From Yaniella flava (lineage in GTDB: Bacteria; Actinomycetota; Actinomycetes; Actinomycetales; Micrococcaceae): DNA of 64,000 bases. How positions within the stretch are numbered: position 1 is the first letter of the stretch; every line of letters starts with the position of its first letter. The notes under the pieces were generated by a model that saw nothing but the letters and a program-made list of their open reading frames with translations, was not told where the DNA came from and ran no database searches. Both the position numbers and the translations under genes were made by a program. The DNA is taken from assembly GCF_039529295.1 (NCBI RefSeq), contig NZ_BAAAMN010000016.1:97835-161834 (forward strand), read 5' to 3'. Shown here one piece after another: positions 17,240 through 25,733 of the stretch.

Positions 17240-19087
17240 ATGGTTGAAAACGCCGCCTCTGATCTGGCTGCACAGGTCGAGGACACCGCACCCACCAATT
17301 ACGCACCGTTATTGAATTGGGTCAAAGAAACAGCGGAGCTAACCCAACCGGACTCGGTCTATTGGGTGAACGGTTCGCAGGAAGAATACGATCGCATCGC
17401 CCAAGAAATGGTTGACGCCGGTTCGTTGGTTCGTCTCACGGACCCCCAGTTTCCAAATTCTTATGCGGCCTTCTCTGATCCCGCTGATGTTGCGCGCGTA
17501 GAGTCGCGGACGTTTATCTGTTCCGAAAAAGAAGAAGACGCTGGTTTTACGAACAACTGGAAAGACCCAGCAGAAATGAAAGGCATCCTCAACGATGCCT
17601 TCGACGGTGCGATGCGCGGACGTACCATGTACGTCGTGCCATTCGTGATGGGCCCACTGGACGCCAAAGATCCTAAATATGGTGTTGAGATTACCGACAG
17701 CCCCTATGTTGTTTTGTCGATGCGCGTCATGGCTCGGATTGGCACCGACGTGCTTGAGAAGATCGCCGATACCGAAGCCTTCTTCGTGCCGGCTCTTCAC
17801 TCTGTTGGGGCACCGCTGGCAGAGGGTCAAGAAGATGTTCCGTGGCCATCGAACGATACCAAGTGGATCGTGCACTTCCCAGAAGAGCGATCGATCGTCT
17901 CCTATGGTTCCGGCTACGGCGGTAACGCGCTGCTGGGCAAAAAGGCCTACTCACTGCGCATCGCCTCGGCTATGGCGCGTGACGAGGGCTGGATGGCAGA
18001 GCATATGCTGATCCTGAAACTCACCAGCCCCGAGAACAAGTCCTACACCATCACGGGGGCATTCCCTTCGGCAACGGGTAAGACGAACCTGGCACTCATT
18101 GATCCAACGCTGGAAGGCTGGATGGCCGAGACACTCGGTGACGATATCGCCTGGATTACCCCCGATGATGAGAATAACCTGCGCGTCGTCAACCCTGAAT
18201 ACGGGTTCTTCGGCGTTGCACCGGGCACCGGCTGGCACACTAACCCCAACGCGATGCGCGCCATCGCCAAAGGCAACAACATTTTCACCAACGTCGCACT
18301 GACTCCAGAAGGTGGCGTGTGGTGGGAAGGCATGACCGACGAAAAACCCGCCAAACTCACTGACTGGTTGGGTAACGAGTGGACACCGGAATCTAGTACC
18401 CCGGCAGCCCACCCGAACTCACGGTTCTGCACCCCCATCGACCAGACCGATATGCTCGCCGATGAGTACTTCAACCCAGAAGGCATCAAACTCGACGCGG
18501 TGCTCTTCGGTGGTCGTCGCGACAATGCCATCCCACTGGTGACTGAAGCTCGCTCCTGGCAGGATGGCGTGTTCAAGGGCGCGACACTGTCCTCGGCGCG
18601 CACCGCGGCAGCGGAAGGCAAAGTCGGCGAGGTGCGTCGCGACCCCATGGCCATGCTGCCATTCATGGGCTACGCAGCCGGCGACTACGTCCAAAACTGG
18701 TTGGATATGGAAGACAGAATCGGCAGCGAAAACATGCCGCAGATCTTTTTGGTCAACTGGTTCCGCCGCAATGACGCAGGCAAGATCTCCTGGCCAGGAT
18801 TCGGGGAAAACTCCCGCGTTTTGAAATGGGTCGTGCAACGTCTGGAAGGCAACGGAGCCGGTGTGGATACCCCAATCGGTATCGTACCCACCGAGGATGC
18901 GCTCGATCTGACCGGGCTAGACATCTCCGAAGAGAACCTCATCAACTCGATCTCTTTCGAAGCCGAAGAATGGCACGACGAGATCCCGATGATCGAAGAA
19001 TGGTTCGAAAAATTCGGTGACAAACTGCCGCAGGCCATGACTGACGAACTCGAAAACCTCAAAGCTCGTCTTGGTCTAGACAGCTAA
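17240..19087 (+). CDS. pckG: Phosphoenolpyruvate carboxykinase (GTP)
   Basis: A 615-residue enzyme of the GTP-dependent PEPCK family, which interconverts oxaloacetate and phosphoenolpyruvate at the TCA/gluconeogenesis junction. Visible elements are the YGSGYGGNALLGKKAYSLRIAS substrate region, the kinase-1 P-loop GAFPSATGKTNLAL (residues 273-286), the kinase-2-like ITPDDENNLRVVNPEYGFFG and the NWFRRN ending region. The P-loop has threonine (Thr279) where GTP-PEPCKs normally have a hyper-reactive cysteine (SACGKTNLA). AAAGGATCCAC before the ATG supports this start. It fits with the prp and aromatic pathways, which feed succinate and oxaloacetate. Confidence 0.96.
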   Translation: MVENAASDLAAQVEDTAPTNYAPLLNWVKETAELTQPDSVYWVNGSQEEYDRIAQEMVDAGSLVRLTDPQFPNSYAAFSDPADVARVESRTFICSEKEEDAGFTNNWKDPAEMKGILNDAFDGAMRGRTMYVVPFVMGPLDAKDPKYGVEITDSPYVVLSMRVMARIGTDVLEKIADTEAFFVPALHSVGAPLAEGQEDVPWPSNDTKWIVHFPEERSIVSYGSGYGGNALLGKKAYSLRIASAMARDEGWMAEHMLILKLTSPENKSYTITGAFPSATGKTNLALIDPTLEGWMAETLGDDIAWITPDDENNLRVVNPEYGFFGVAPGTGWHTNPNAMRAIAKGNNIFTNVALTPEGGVWWEGMTDEKPAKLTDWLGNEWTPESSTPAAHPNSRFCTPIDQTDMLADEYFNPEGIKLDAVLFGGRRDNAIPLVTEARSWQDGVFKGATLSSARTAAAEGKVGEVRRDPMAMLPFMGYAAGDYVQNWLDMEDRIGSENMPQIFLVNWFRRNDAGKISWPGFGENSRVLKWVVQRLEGNGAGVDTPIGIVPTEDALDLTGLDISEENLINSISFEAEEWHDEIPMIEEWFEKFGDKLPQAMTDELENLKARLGLDS

Positions 19088-19101
19088 GTTTTCCACAATA
19101 A

Positions 19102-19135
19102 GTCAACCGGGTCTGCATTAGCGGGCCCGGTTGAC
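19102..19135 (+). terminator. Hairpin terminator after pckG
   Basis: A 10-bp perfect inverted repeat (GTCAACCGGG / CCCGGTTGAC) with a 14-nt loop starts 14 nt after the stop. There is no T-run. It ends one base before the probable recQ -10 box. Confidence 0.7.
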
Positions 19136-19141
19136 TAGGTT
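19136..19141 (+). promoter_or_regulatory. -10 box of leaderless recQ promoter
   Basis: TAGGTT lies seven bases before ATG 19149 with no Shine-Dalgarno, directly abutting the upstream terminator stem. Confidence 0.5.
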
Positions 19142-19148
19142 AACGGGT

Positions 19149-21221
19149 ATGGCATTACGCGACGAAGCAACTCAGGTCCTGTCCGAACTCGTGGGCAAAT
19201 CCGCACAATTCCACGAGGGACAGTTCGAAGCCATCGAGGCAATCGTGGATCAACGCCGACGGGGGCTCGTCGTTCAACGTACCGGTTGGGGAAAATCCGC
19301 GGTCTACTTCGTGTCCACAGCACTGCTTCGTCGACGTGGGGCAGGCCCCACCCTGATCATCTCACCTCTTTTGGCGCTGATGGCCGATCAGATTGCCGCA
19401 GCACAACGAGCCGGGATCGTCGCCGAATCGATCAACTCCACCAATGCCACATCCTGGGGCGTCATTGCCGAACAACTGGCGCGCGACGAAATCGACGTCC
19501 TGCTCATCTCCCCGGAACGACTCAATAACCCGATGTTCCGCGAAACCCAACTGCCCGACCTGATCGACCGGCTCGGCATGATGGTGATCGATGAAGCCCA
19601 CTGCATTTCGGACTGGGGCCACGATTTCCGCCCCGACTATCGACGCATCGGTACAGTCATCAACGAGCTCCCCAACACCCCGATCCTGGCGACGACGGCC
19701 ACCGCAAACCAACGCGTCGTCGATGACGTGTTAGAACAACTCGGGGACAACGTCTTCCTCACCCGTGGGCCCCTGGCGCGATCCTCACTGCGACTTAGCG
19801 TCCTACCTACCGCCGATTCACCAACGCGCATCGGATGGCTGATCGATCACCTCGAGCAGTTTGAATCGTCGGGGATAATTTATACACTCACCGTTGCGGC
19901 CGCACAGGATATTGCCCAGGCCCTGCAGACTGCCGGGCATAACGTGGCTGCCTACACCGGAGCCACCGCACCGGAAGAGCGCACCGAATTAGAACAGGCG
20001 CTCAAAGACAATCGGGTCAAAGCCCTGGTCGCCACCTCGGCGCTGGGGATGGGCTTCGACAAACCGGATCTGGGATTCGTCGTACACTTCGGGGCGCCAT
20101 CATCGCCGGTGTCGTACTATCAACACATCGGACGTGCCGGACGTGGCACCCAAGACGCTCAAGCCGTGTTGTTGCCGGGAGTTGAGGATCAACGGATCTG
20201 GGAGTTCTTTGCCACCGCATCGATGCCAGATGAATCCACCGCACACGCCGTCCTGCAAGCCGCGAGCAGTCCGATATCGGTTCCCGCACTGTCGGCTCGG
20301 GTGGATCTTTCGCCCTCGAGACTAGAGCTCCTTCTGAAAATCTTAGCCGTCGATGATGCCATGGTGCGGGTCAAAGGCGGGTGGCAGACCACCGGGACCC
20401 CGTGGCAGTACGACGCGGCCCGGTATGAGCACGTCGCAGCCCAACGCGTGGCCGAACAAAACCTCATGTTGGACTATCAACAGACCCCGGTGTGTCGAAT
20501 GCGGTTTCTCTCGGAAACCCTGGATGACCCCTATGCTCAGGATTGCGGCCGGTGCGACAACTGCGTCGGGCCGTGGCTGACACTCGCCATATCCAATGAC
20601 GCTCGTGGCCATGCCCAGCGGGTGCTGTCGCGTCCGGGCGTCGAGATCGCTCCGCGGCGGATGTGGCCCACCGGTCTGGACAATTTGGGGATCAAACTCA
20701 AGGGCAAGATCACACTCCAGCATGAACCCGGGCGTGCGCTCGCACGGCTCACCGATCTCGGTTGGGGCCCGACGCTGCGCCAGCTGATGGACTCGGAAAC
20801 GCCCGATGTACCGGTCTCGCAGCACATCGTGAAAGCCATCGTCGAGGTCTTAGCGGACTGGGACTGGGCGCAACGACCCATCGCTGTGGTCTCGATGCCG
20901 TCACCGAATCGACCGCAACTGGTGGGATCACTGGCGCACGAGATCGCAAAAGTCGGCCAGATGCCCTATCTCGGTGAACTCCAGTGGCTCGGAGAAGTGG
21001 GCACACCTGCGGCGAACAGTGCCTTCCGACTGGCCCAGGTATATGAGCGCTATGCTGTGTCGGACCACGTGCGGCAGGCCCTGGCCTCCGCACCACAGGA
21101 AGGTCCCGTGTTGCTAGTCGATGATTTTGCCTCGACGCGGTGGTCACTCACCGTCGCCACGATGACCCTTCGTGAAGCCGGCGCCCACGGCGTGCTGCCG
21201 CTGACCCTGGGAACCGCTTAA
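19149..21221 (+). CDS. RecQ-family DNA helicase fused to a phosphoribosyltransferase-like domain
   Basis: A 690-residue protein. Residues 1-470 are a RecQ helicase: Walker A QRTGWGKS (43-50), DEAH box (148-151, followed by CISDWGHDFRPDYRRIG), TATAN motif III, the YYQHIGRAGRG motif VI and a zinc-binding CRM...CGRCDNC segment. Residues about 560-690 resemble a type I phosphoribosyltransferase, with RPIAVVSMPSPNRPQLV and the PRPP-loop-like GPVLLVDDFASTRWSL. There is no HRDC domain. The start is ATG 19149, not the upstream TTG, because a -10 box lies just before it. The fusion is odd but recurrent in actinobacteria; the role of the PRTase part is unknown. Confidence 0.88.
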   Translation: MALRDEATQVLSELVGKSAQFHEGQFEAIEAIVDQRRRGLVVQRTGWGKSAVYFVSTALLRRRGAGPTLIISPLLALMADQIAAAQRAGIVAESINSTNATSWGVIAEQLARDEIDVLLISPERLNNPMFRETQLPDLIDRLGMMVIDEAHCISDWGHDFRPDYRRIGTVINELPNTPILATTATANQRVVDDVLEQLGDNVFLTRGPLARSSLRLSVLPTADSPTRIGWLIDHLEQFESSGIIYTLTVAAAQDIAQALQTAGHNVAAYTGATAPEERTELEQALKDNRVKALVATSALGMGFDKPDLGFVVHFGAPSSPVSYYQHIGRAGRGTQDAQAVLLPGVEDQRIWEFFATASMPDESTAHAVLQAASSPISVPALSARVDLSPSRLELLLKILAVDDAMVRVKGGWQTTGTPWQYDAARYEHVAAQRVAEQNLMLDYQQTPVCRMRFLSETLDDPYAQDCGRCDNCVGPWLTLAISNDARGHAQRVLSRPGVEIAPRRMWPTGLDNLGIKLKGKITLQHEPGRALARLTDLGWGPTLRQLMDSETPDVPVSQHIVKAIVEVLADWDWAQRPIAVVSMPSPNRPQLVGSLAHEIAKVGQMPYLGELQWLGEVGTPAANSAFRLAQVYERYAVSDHVRQALASAPQEGPVLLVDDFASTRWSLTVATMTLREAGAHGVLPLTLGTA

Positions 21222-22636
21222 GCCCGAATAATGCCGAGGACGCTATCGCGCAGCCACACCATCGTGGGTTCATCTGGTGCCTCGGCGTTAAAGCGAAGCA
21301 GTGGTTCGGTGTTTGATGGGCGAATGTTGAACCACCAGGAGCCATCCGTTGCTCGTACGGTGGTGCCGTCCATCGTTGAAATGTGCGTTTCCACGCCGGG
21401 ATCAAATTCGGCCAGAACCCGTGCGACCGTCGCAGCTTGATCCTCGACCTGCGAATTGATCTCACCCGAGGCAACATACGGGGTGTACGCGGCAGCCAGG
21501 GTTGACGCCGACTCGTCGGTTGCCCCCAGCATAGCCAGCACGTGCATCGCCGCGAGCATCCCGGTGTCGGCGTTGAAGAAGTCCCGGAAATAATAGTGTG
21601 CCGAATGTTCGCCACCAAACACCGCAGAATGTTCAGCCATGTAGGCCTTGATAAACGAGTGTCCGACGCGGGTCTCGATGGCCCGGCCACCGGCGGCTTC
21701 GACGGATTCCGGCACCACTTTGGACGTGATGAGGTTATAAATGATGACGGGTGTGGTTTCCCCGGCCTTTTTGGCACGGGCAATCTCGCGGATGGCGACC
21801 ATCGCGGTAATGGCTGAAGGTGTCACTGACGCGCCACGTTCATCAACCACAAAGCACCGATCGGCGTCGCCGTCGAACGCGAGGCCAATATCGGCACTGT
21901 GGGCGCGCACAGCGGCCTGCAAATCCACCAGGTTGGCCGGTTCAATCGGGTTGGCCGGGTGATTTGGGAATGTGCCGTCCAGCTCAAAGTACAGCGGGAT
22001 AATCTCTAGGGGCAAGGCCTCTAACACCTCGCCCCCGAGCACCGCCGGGGTGGTGTAACCGGCCATTCCATTGCCGGCATCCACAACCACTTTCAGCGGG
22101 CGAATGGCCGATAGATCCACCAGTGAGCGCAAGTATTGAGCGTAAGCTTTCAACGTATCGCGCTGTGTCACCTCACCTGTACGCTCGCGTGACTCGAGAA
22201 AACCGGCGTCCAAATATCCTTGGGCCAAACGTTGAATGTCCGCCAGCCCGGTGTCGGAGGAAATGGGCGCTGCGGCGGCACGGGTCATCTTCATACCGTT
22301 GTACCCGGCCGGATTGTGTGACGCTGTGAAGACGACGCCCGGAGCATCCAGGACACCGGAGGCGTGATACAACATGTCCGTGGAGATCAATCCCAACTGT
22401 TCCACATCGGCTCCGGCTGCGACTGCACCGCGGGTGAATGCCGCAACGTAGTCTTCCGAGGACGGGCGCATATCCCCGCCAACCAGCACGCGCGTCGCGT
22501 CGGTCACTTCAACGAAAGCGAAGCCCACCGCGAGGGCCGCATCCGCATTCAACGTTTGGTCTTCGATACCTCGAACATCATAGGCTTTGAAACTGTCGGC
22601 TAAATCTATACTGGGTTGATGAAACTCAATCTTCAC
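21218..22636 (-). CDS. manB: Phosphomannomutase/phosphoglucomutase
   Basis: A 472-residue alpha-D-phosphohexomutase that interconverts hexose 6- and 1-phosphates for GDP-mannose and cell-envelope glycans. The catalytic serine is in TASHNPAGYNGMK (Ser106), the metal loop is DGDADR, the sugar-recognition loop is GGEHSAHYYFRD and the phosphate-binding loop is RPSNTEPLLR. The start is GTG 22636; the frame extends to 22837 but that would overlap the divergent MFS gene. TAGACT (22645-22650) lies eight bases upstream, so the mRNA is probably leaderless. It is convergent with recQ (4-nt overlap). Confidence 0.93.
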   Translation of the reverse strand: MKIEFHQPSIDLADSFKAYDVRGIEDQTLNADAALAVGFAFVEVTDATRVLVGGDMRPSSEDYVAAFTRGAVAAGADVEQLGLISTDMLYHASGVLDAPGVVFTASHNPAGYNGMKMTRAAAAPISSDTGLADIQRLAQGYLDAGFLESRERTGEVTQRDTLKAYAQYLRSLVDLSAIRPLKVVVDAGNGMAGYTTPAVLGGEVLEALPLEIIPLYFELDGTFPNHPANPIEPANLVDLQAAVRAHSADIGLAFDGDADRCFVVDERGASVTPSAITAMVAIREIARAKKAGETTPVIIYNLITSKVVPESVEAAGGRAIETRVGHSFIKAYMAEHSAVFGGEHSAHYYFRDFFNADTGMLAAMHVLAMLGATDESASTLAAAYTPYVASGEINSQVEDQAATVARVLAEFDPGVETHISTMDGTTVRATDGSWWFNIRPSNTEPLLRFNAEAPDEPTMVWLRDSVLGIIRA

Positions 22637-22683
22637 AGTTTCAGAGTCTAGCCCCAAACCCCACACAGCGACGAAAGGCGACC

Positions 22684-23949
22684 ATGCACCCGCCCGTGAC
22701 CCCCGACCCACAGACCGGGCACATCTGGTTGGGGCACCCACCCAAAACCGCGGGGTTCCGTCGTCTACTGGCCGGGTTATTTTTCGCAGGGGTCGCGACA
22801 TTCGCGCAGTTATATTCGCCACAGGGTCTGCTGCCACTCATCGCAGCAGACCTCGAGACCACCGCAGACCAAGCCGCCCTGCTCGTGTCAGCCTCGACAA
22901 TTGGACTGGCAGCGGCCGTGATCCCGTGGTCGTTTGTGGGGGATCGTCTCGGTCGGAAACCCGCAATGACCATCTCCATTGTTGCCGCCTGTCTCTTCGG
23001 CATCGGCGCGACCTTAGCGCCGAGTTTTGGGGCCATCCTGGCGTTTCGTGTGCTAGAAGGTGTTGCACTGGGTGGTGTGCCAGCCTTAGCCATGGCCTAT
23101 CTCAATGAAGAGGTTCACCCGGCTTCAGCCGGTCAGACGGCCGGCACCTTCATCGCGGGAACCGTCATCGGTGGACTGATCGGTCGCATCATCGCCGCAC
23201 CCATCGGGGAGTGGTATCACTGGCGCATCGGCATGGCTGTCGTGCTTGCGCTTGCCGTCGCATCGGCGATTTGTTTTCTGTTGTTGACCCCGGTGGCTCG
23301 GAAATTTACCCCGACGACGACGTCGCTGCGCAGGGCTGTCGCATCGATCACCACCAACCTGCGCTCGCCGGTGCTCAACGTGATGTATTTGCAGGGGATG
23401 CTGCTGATGGGTGGTTTCGTTGCGGTGTACAACTTCTTAGGCTTCCACCTGCTCGACGAATTCAGCCTGCCGGTCTCCGTGGTATCACTGGTGTTCTTGG
23501 CGTATCTGATGGGGACCGTCACGTCGCCGTGGGCGGGACGCATGGCGACGAAATACCGGCCGTCCCAAGTGCTCATGGTGTTGACCATCACGATGATTGC
23601 CGGCGTGCTGCTCACACTCGTCCCAAACATTTGGGTCCTGTTCTTTGGGCTCCTGGTATTTACCGGGGCGTTTTTTGGTGCGCATTCGGTGGCCTCGGGG
23701 TGGGCCGGCGCCGCAGCTGAGGGTGGCCGGGCGCAATCGACGTCGTTATATAACCTCTATTATTACGCGGGATCTTCGCTGTTCGGCTGGCTTGGTGGCA
23801 TTTTTCTCACCGGTTACGGTTGGCTTGGAACCGTGCTCATGACGGCGGGTTTGGCCAGCGTCGCGTTGGTTGCAACGGCGCTGTTATATGTTTTTGTTGT
23901 CCAACCGCGAATTAAAGCCGCCCAACAGCAGAACGCGTCACAGCCGTGA
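22684..23949 (+). CDS. MFS permease, YnfM-like
   Basis: A 421-residue major facilitator with 12 predicted helices. It has the loop 2-3 motif GDRLGRKPA, FRVLEGVALGGVPALAMAYLNEEV in the fourth-helix region, and a second-half motif GRMATKYRP. The family includes YnfM-type drug/sugar efflux proteins. GAAAGG lies before the ATG. It is divergent from manB over a 47-bp gap. The substrate cannot be inferred. Confidence 0.85.
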   Translation: MHPPVTPDPQTGHIWLGHPPKTAGFRRLLAGLFFAGVATFAQLYSPQGLLPLIAADLETTADQAALLVSASTIGLAAAVIPWSFVGDRLGRKPAMTISIVAACLFGIGATLAPSFGAILAFRVLEGVALGGVPALAMAYLNEEVHPASAGQTAGTFIAGTVIGGLIGRIIAAPIGEWYHWRIGMAVVLALAVASAICFLLLTPVARKFTPTTTSLRRAVASITTNLRSPVLNVMYLQGMLLMGGFVAVYNFLGFHLLDEFSLPVSVVSLVFLAYLMGTVTSPWAGRMATKYRPSQVLMVLTITMIAGVLLTLVPNIWVLFFGLLVFTGAFFGAHSVASGWAGAAAEGGRAQSTSLYNLYYYAGSSLFGWLGGIFLTGYGWLGTVLMTAGLASVALVATALLYVFVVQPRIKAAQQQNASQP

Positions 23950-23973
23950 CCACTTGACAGTACAATGGGCTGC

Positions 23974-24690
23974 ATGGAATTCATTATCCCTCTGCTGCTG
24001 CTTGCGGTGTCAGGTTTAGTCGTCTGGGGCTTCATTGCCTTCTTGGGCAAGTCGACCGGTACGAATAACGCCGACGCAACCGCGGGTGCCCGGGGCAAAC
24101 CGGCACTGTTTGACCGCATGTCTGAAGACGGTGCGGTAGCTGCTGCCAACCGGCTCGACGAAGACACCCATACCAAGGTGTACCGCTATCTTGCTGTGGG
24201 CCAGTTGGCGCAGGCGGCCGAGGTGTATCACAAGGCGACCGGTGTGGGTCGTATCGAAGCATTCGTCGATGTGCAAGCGCTCTATCAGTTCCCACAGGAG
24301 CACGGCGATGAAGCGCAGGAAAACAGCGATGACGCGCCGCTGGAGGATGTGGCGGGTTCTGATCCGTTTATTCCCGCCGGTCATGATGCGGAACAAGAAG
24401 TGACCGATCTGACCGTGCCTGCTGAATGGCTCGAACAGGTGGAAGATACACCACAGCCACAGCAGTTTGAGGTGCAGATTAGTCGCGAATCGGAAACCAT
24501 TACGATGTCATCCGACGATCTTCCACCGTGGATCCGGGATCAAATCGAAGCGATGGTCCGTGATGAGCGTCTTGATGATGCAGCGGAAACACTCACGGAG
24601 CACACGGTGTTGGAGCAGCATGAGGCACAGGATCTGATTAAGATTATTGCGCAGCAAATCCACACCACGGATGATGACGGCAAAGAATAA
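23974..24690 (+). CDS. Membrane-anchored acidic protein of unknown function
   Basis: A 238-residue protein starting MEFIIPLLLLAVSGLVVWGFIAFLG, a single N-terminal membrane helix. The remainder is soluble and strongly acidic, with two helical segments of similar character (about residues 70-100 and 185-230: RYLAVGQLAQAAEVYHKATG and MVRDERLDDAAETLTEHTVL) around a disordered, Asp/Glu-rich linker. ATG 23974 is preferred over 23965 because TACAAT (23961-23966) lies seven bases before it, suggesting a leaderless mRNA. I do not recognise the family. Confidence 0.65.
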   Translation: MEFIIPLLLLAVSGLVVWGFIAFLGKSTGTNNADATAGARGKPALFDRMSEDGAVAAANRLDEDTHTKVYRYLAVGQLAQAAEVYHKATGVGRIEAFVDVQALYQFPQEHGDEAQENSDDAPLEDVAGSDPFIPAGHDAEQEVTDLTVPAEWLEQVEDTPQPQQFEVQISRESETITMSSDDLPPWIRDQIEAMVRDERLDDAAETLTEHTVLEQHEAQDLIKIIAQQIHTTDDDGKE

Positions 24691-24700
24691 GACATAATAA

Positions 24701-24730
24701 AAGCGCCCCGGGTTTCCGGGGAGCTTTTTT
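24701..24730 (+). terminator. Rho-independent terminator
   Basis: A GC-rich stem with a TTTTTT tail (GCGCCCCGG / CCGGGGAGC with a short loop), 11 nt after the preceding stop. Confidence 0.9.
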
Positions 24731-24737
24731 CATGGGC

Positions 24738-25052
24738 TTAGACGTCGTCTTCGGCGGCGGGGCCACCTTCGCCTTCCCAACGATCAATTTGTTTGGCTTT
24801 TGAACCGGAGTATTTGAGGCGAACACCGTAGCCACCAGCCTGGGAATCCGGTAGGAACAAGGCGCCGTGTTCGATTAGTACGGCGCGGATGGCATCTTGT
24901 TGTTCATCCGGCAGACCCAGGATGCCGCGTTCAAATTTTCTGATATCTTCGCGCTCGATACCGGTCTCGTCGGCGATGTACCAGGTGGAAATTCCCACCA
25001 GTGCCCGACCAGCGCGTGCAAGGTTGGAATTGAATACGTCTTCGGTCGTCAT
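24738..25052 (-). CDS. XRE-like helix-turn-helix protein
   Basis: A 104-residue actinobacterial protein. Its middle reads like a Cro/C1 helix-turn-helix (GRALVGISTWYIADETGIEREDIRKFERG), followed by a helical segment (PDEQQDAIRAVLIEHGALFLPDS) and a charged tail. Similar short proteins are annotated as XRE family in Micrococcales. ATG 25052 is chosen because GAGGGG lies upstream; the frame remains open further upstream. The target is unknown. Confidence 0.65.
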   Translation of the reverse strand: MTTEDVFNSNLARAGRALVGISTWYIADETGIEREDIRKFERGILGLPDEQQDAIRAVLIEHGALFLPDSQAGGYGVRLKYSGSKAKQIDRWEGEGGPAAEDDV

Positions 25053-25446
25053 AAAATACCCCTCTACTGATTTTGACCACAGGCTATATCTCAGTTTCGC
25101 CCGCCTCACGCGGCTTGTGCAAGTCTTGGTCCACCGTGGTTCACTACGCTGGTTGCGATGTATACAGGGCACAAAAGCGCACGTTTATGAAGTCGGAGCT
25201 GATCGTGCGCGACTGCTACTCGACCAAGCCTTGAGCAGTATTGGACCGGGCCGAAAGGCTACGCACAGCCGTTCAGGAATATCAGCTTCCAGGAGGCGGG
25301 GAACCCTCCGCGATTGTCTTGCCCGAAGGCGTTGTGAGGCGATTGATCAAAGGCGGTCCAGGCAGCTACTGGTCCAGCTGCTCATGCAGTCTCGGGACCT
25401 ACAGTAAAGCCCCGGAAACGTTGCGTCGTTTCCGGGACTTTCGCTG
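25053..25446. other. 394-bp region without a supported gene
   Basis: It contains a TGTATACA palindrome (25160-25167) identical to the prp operator core and a hairpin near 25407-25437, downstream of the tRNA-Ser on the minus strand. A plus-strand frame around 25241-25400 reads RAERLRTAVQEYQLPGGG... but has no ribosome-binding site, recognisable domain or clean end. It could be a decayed gene. Confidence 0.4.
25407..25437. terminator. Hairpin downstream of tRNA-Ser(GCT)
   Basis: An inverted repeat, CCCGGAAACG / CGTTTCCGGG, with a 6-nt loop, about 10 nt beyond the minus-strand tRNA 3' end. It is probably its terminator. Confidence 0.7.
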
Positions 25447-25535
25447 CGGAGGCGGGGGGATTCGAACCCCCGGTCCGCTTTTAAACAGACCCTTCATTAG
25501 CAGTGAAGTCCAATCGGCCTCTCTGGCACGCCTCC
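25447..25535 (-). tRNA. tRNA-Ser (anticodon GCT)
   Basis: An 89-nt class II tRNA. The acceptor is GGAGGCG/CGCCTCC with discriminator G, the anticodon stem-loop TTCAC-TGCTAAT-GAA with anticodon GCT (AGC/AGU codons), a long variable arm and T-loop GGTTCGAATCC. CCA is not encoded. Confidence 0.96.
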
Positions 25536-25679
25536 TGAGCATTGGACACGCGAGCGTGACCAAATAACCCTTTTACCATATCGGACGGAACGGGATTCGG
25601 CAAAACGATGACTTGCCTTGCGGTACAGCGCCACCCGACTTTGTGCCGCACTTCACAAGCAGCTAAGGTGTGACTCACC

Positions 25680-25693
25680 GAATGTATACATTC
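25680..25693. promoter_or_regulatory. GAATGTATACATTC palindrome upstream of prpE
   Basis: A 14-bp perfect palindrome centred 47 bp before the prpE ATG, containing the TGTATACA core found twice at the GntR-prpDBC promoter. It is the best candidate for a common operator controlling propionate activation and the methylcitrate cycle. Confidence 0.6.
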
Positions 25694-25733
25694 TTGGCCG
25701 TAAGTCAGTACTCCGGTTTTTCGAAGGAGCATC

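Noticed and set aside
21218..22837. N-terminally extended phosphomannomutase starting at 22837
   Set aside because: The extension has no family similarity, is Arg/Gly-rich and would overlap the divergent MFS start. GTG 22636 matches the family and has a -10 box.
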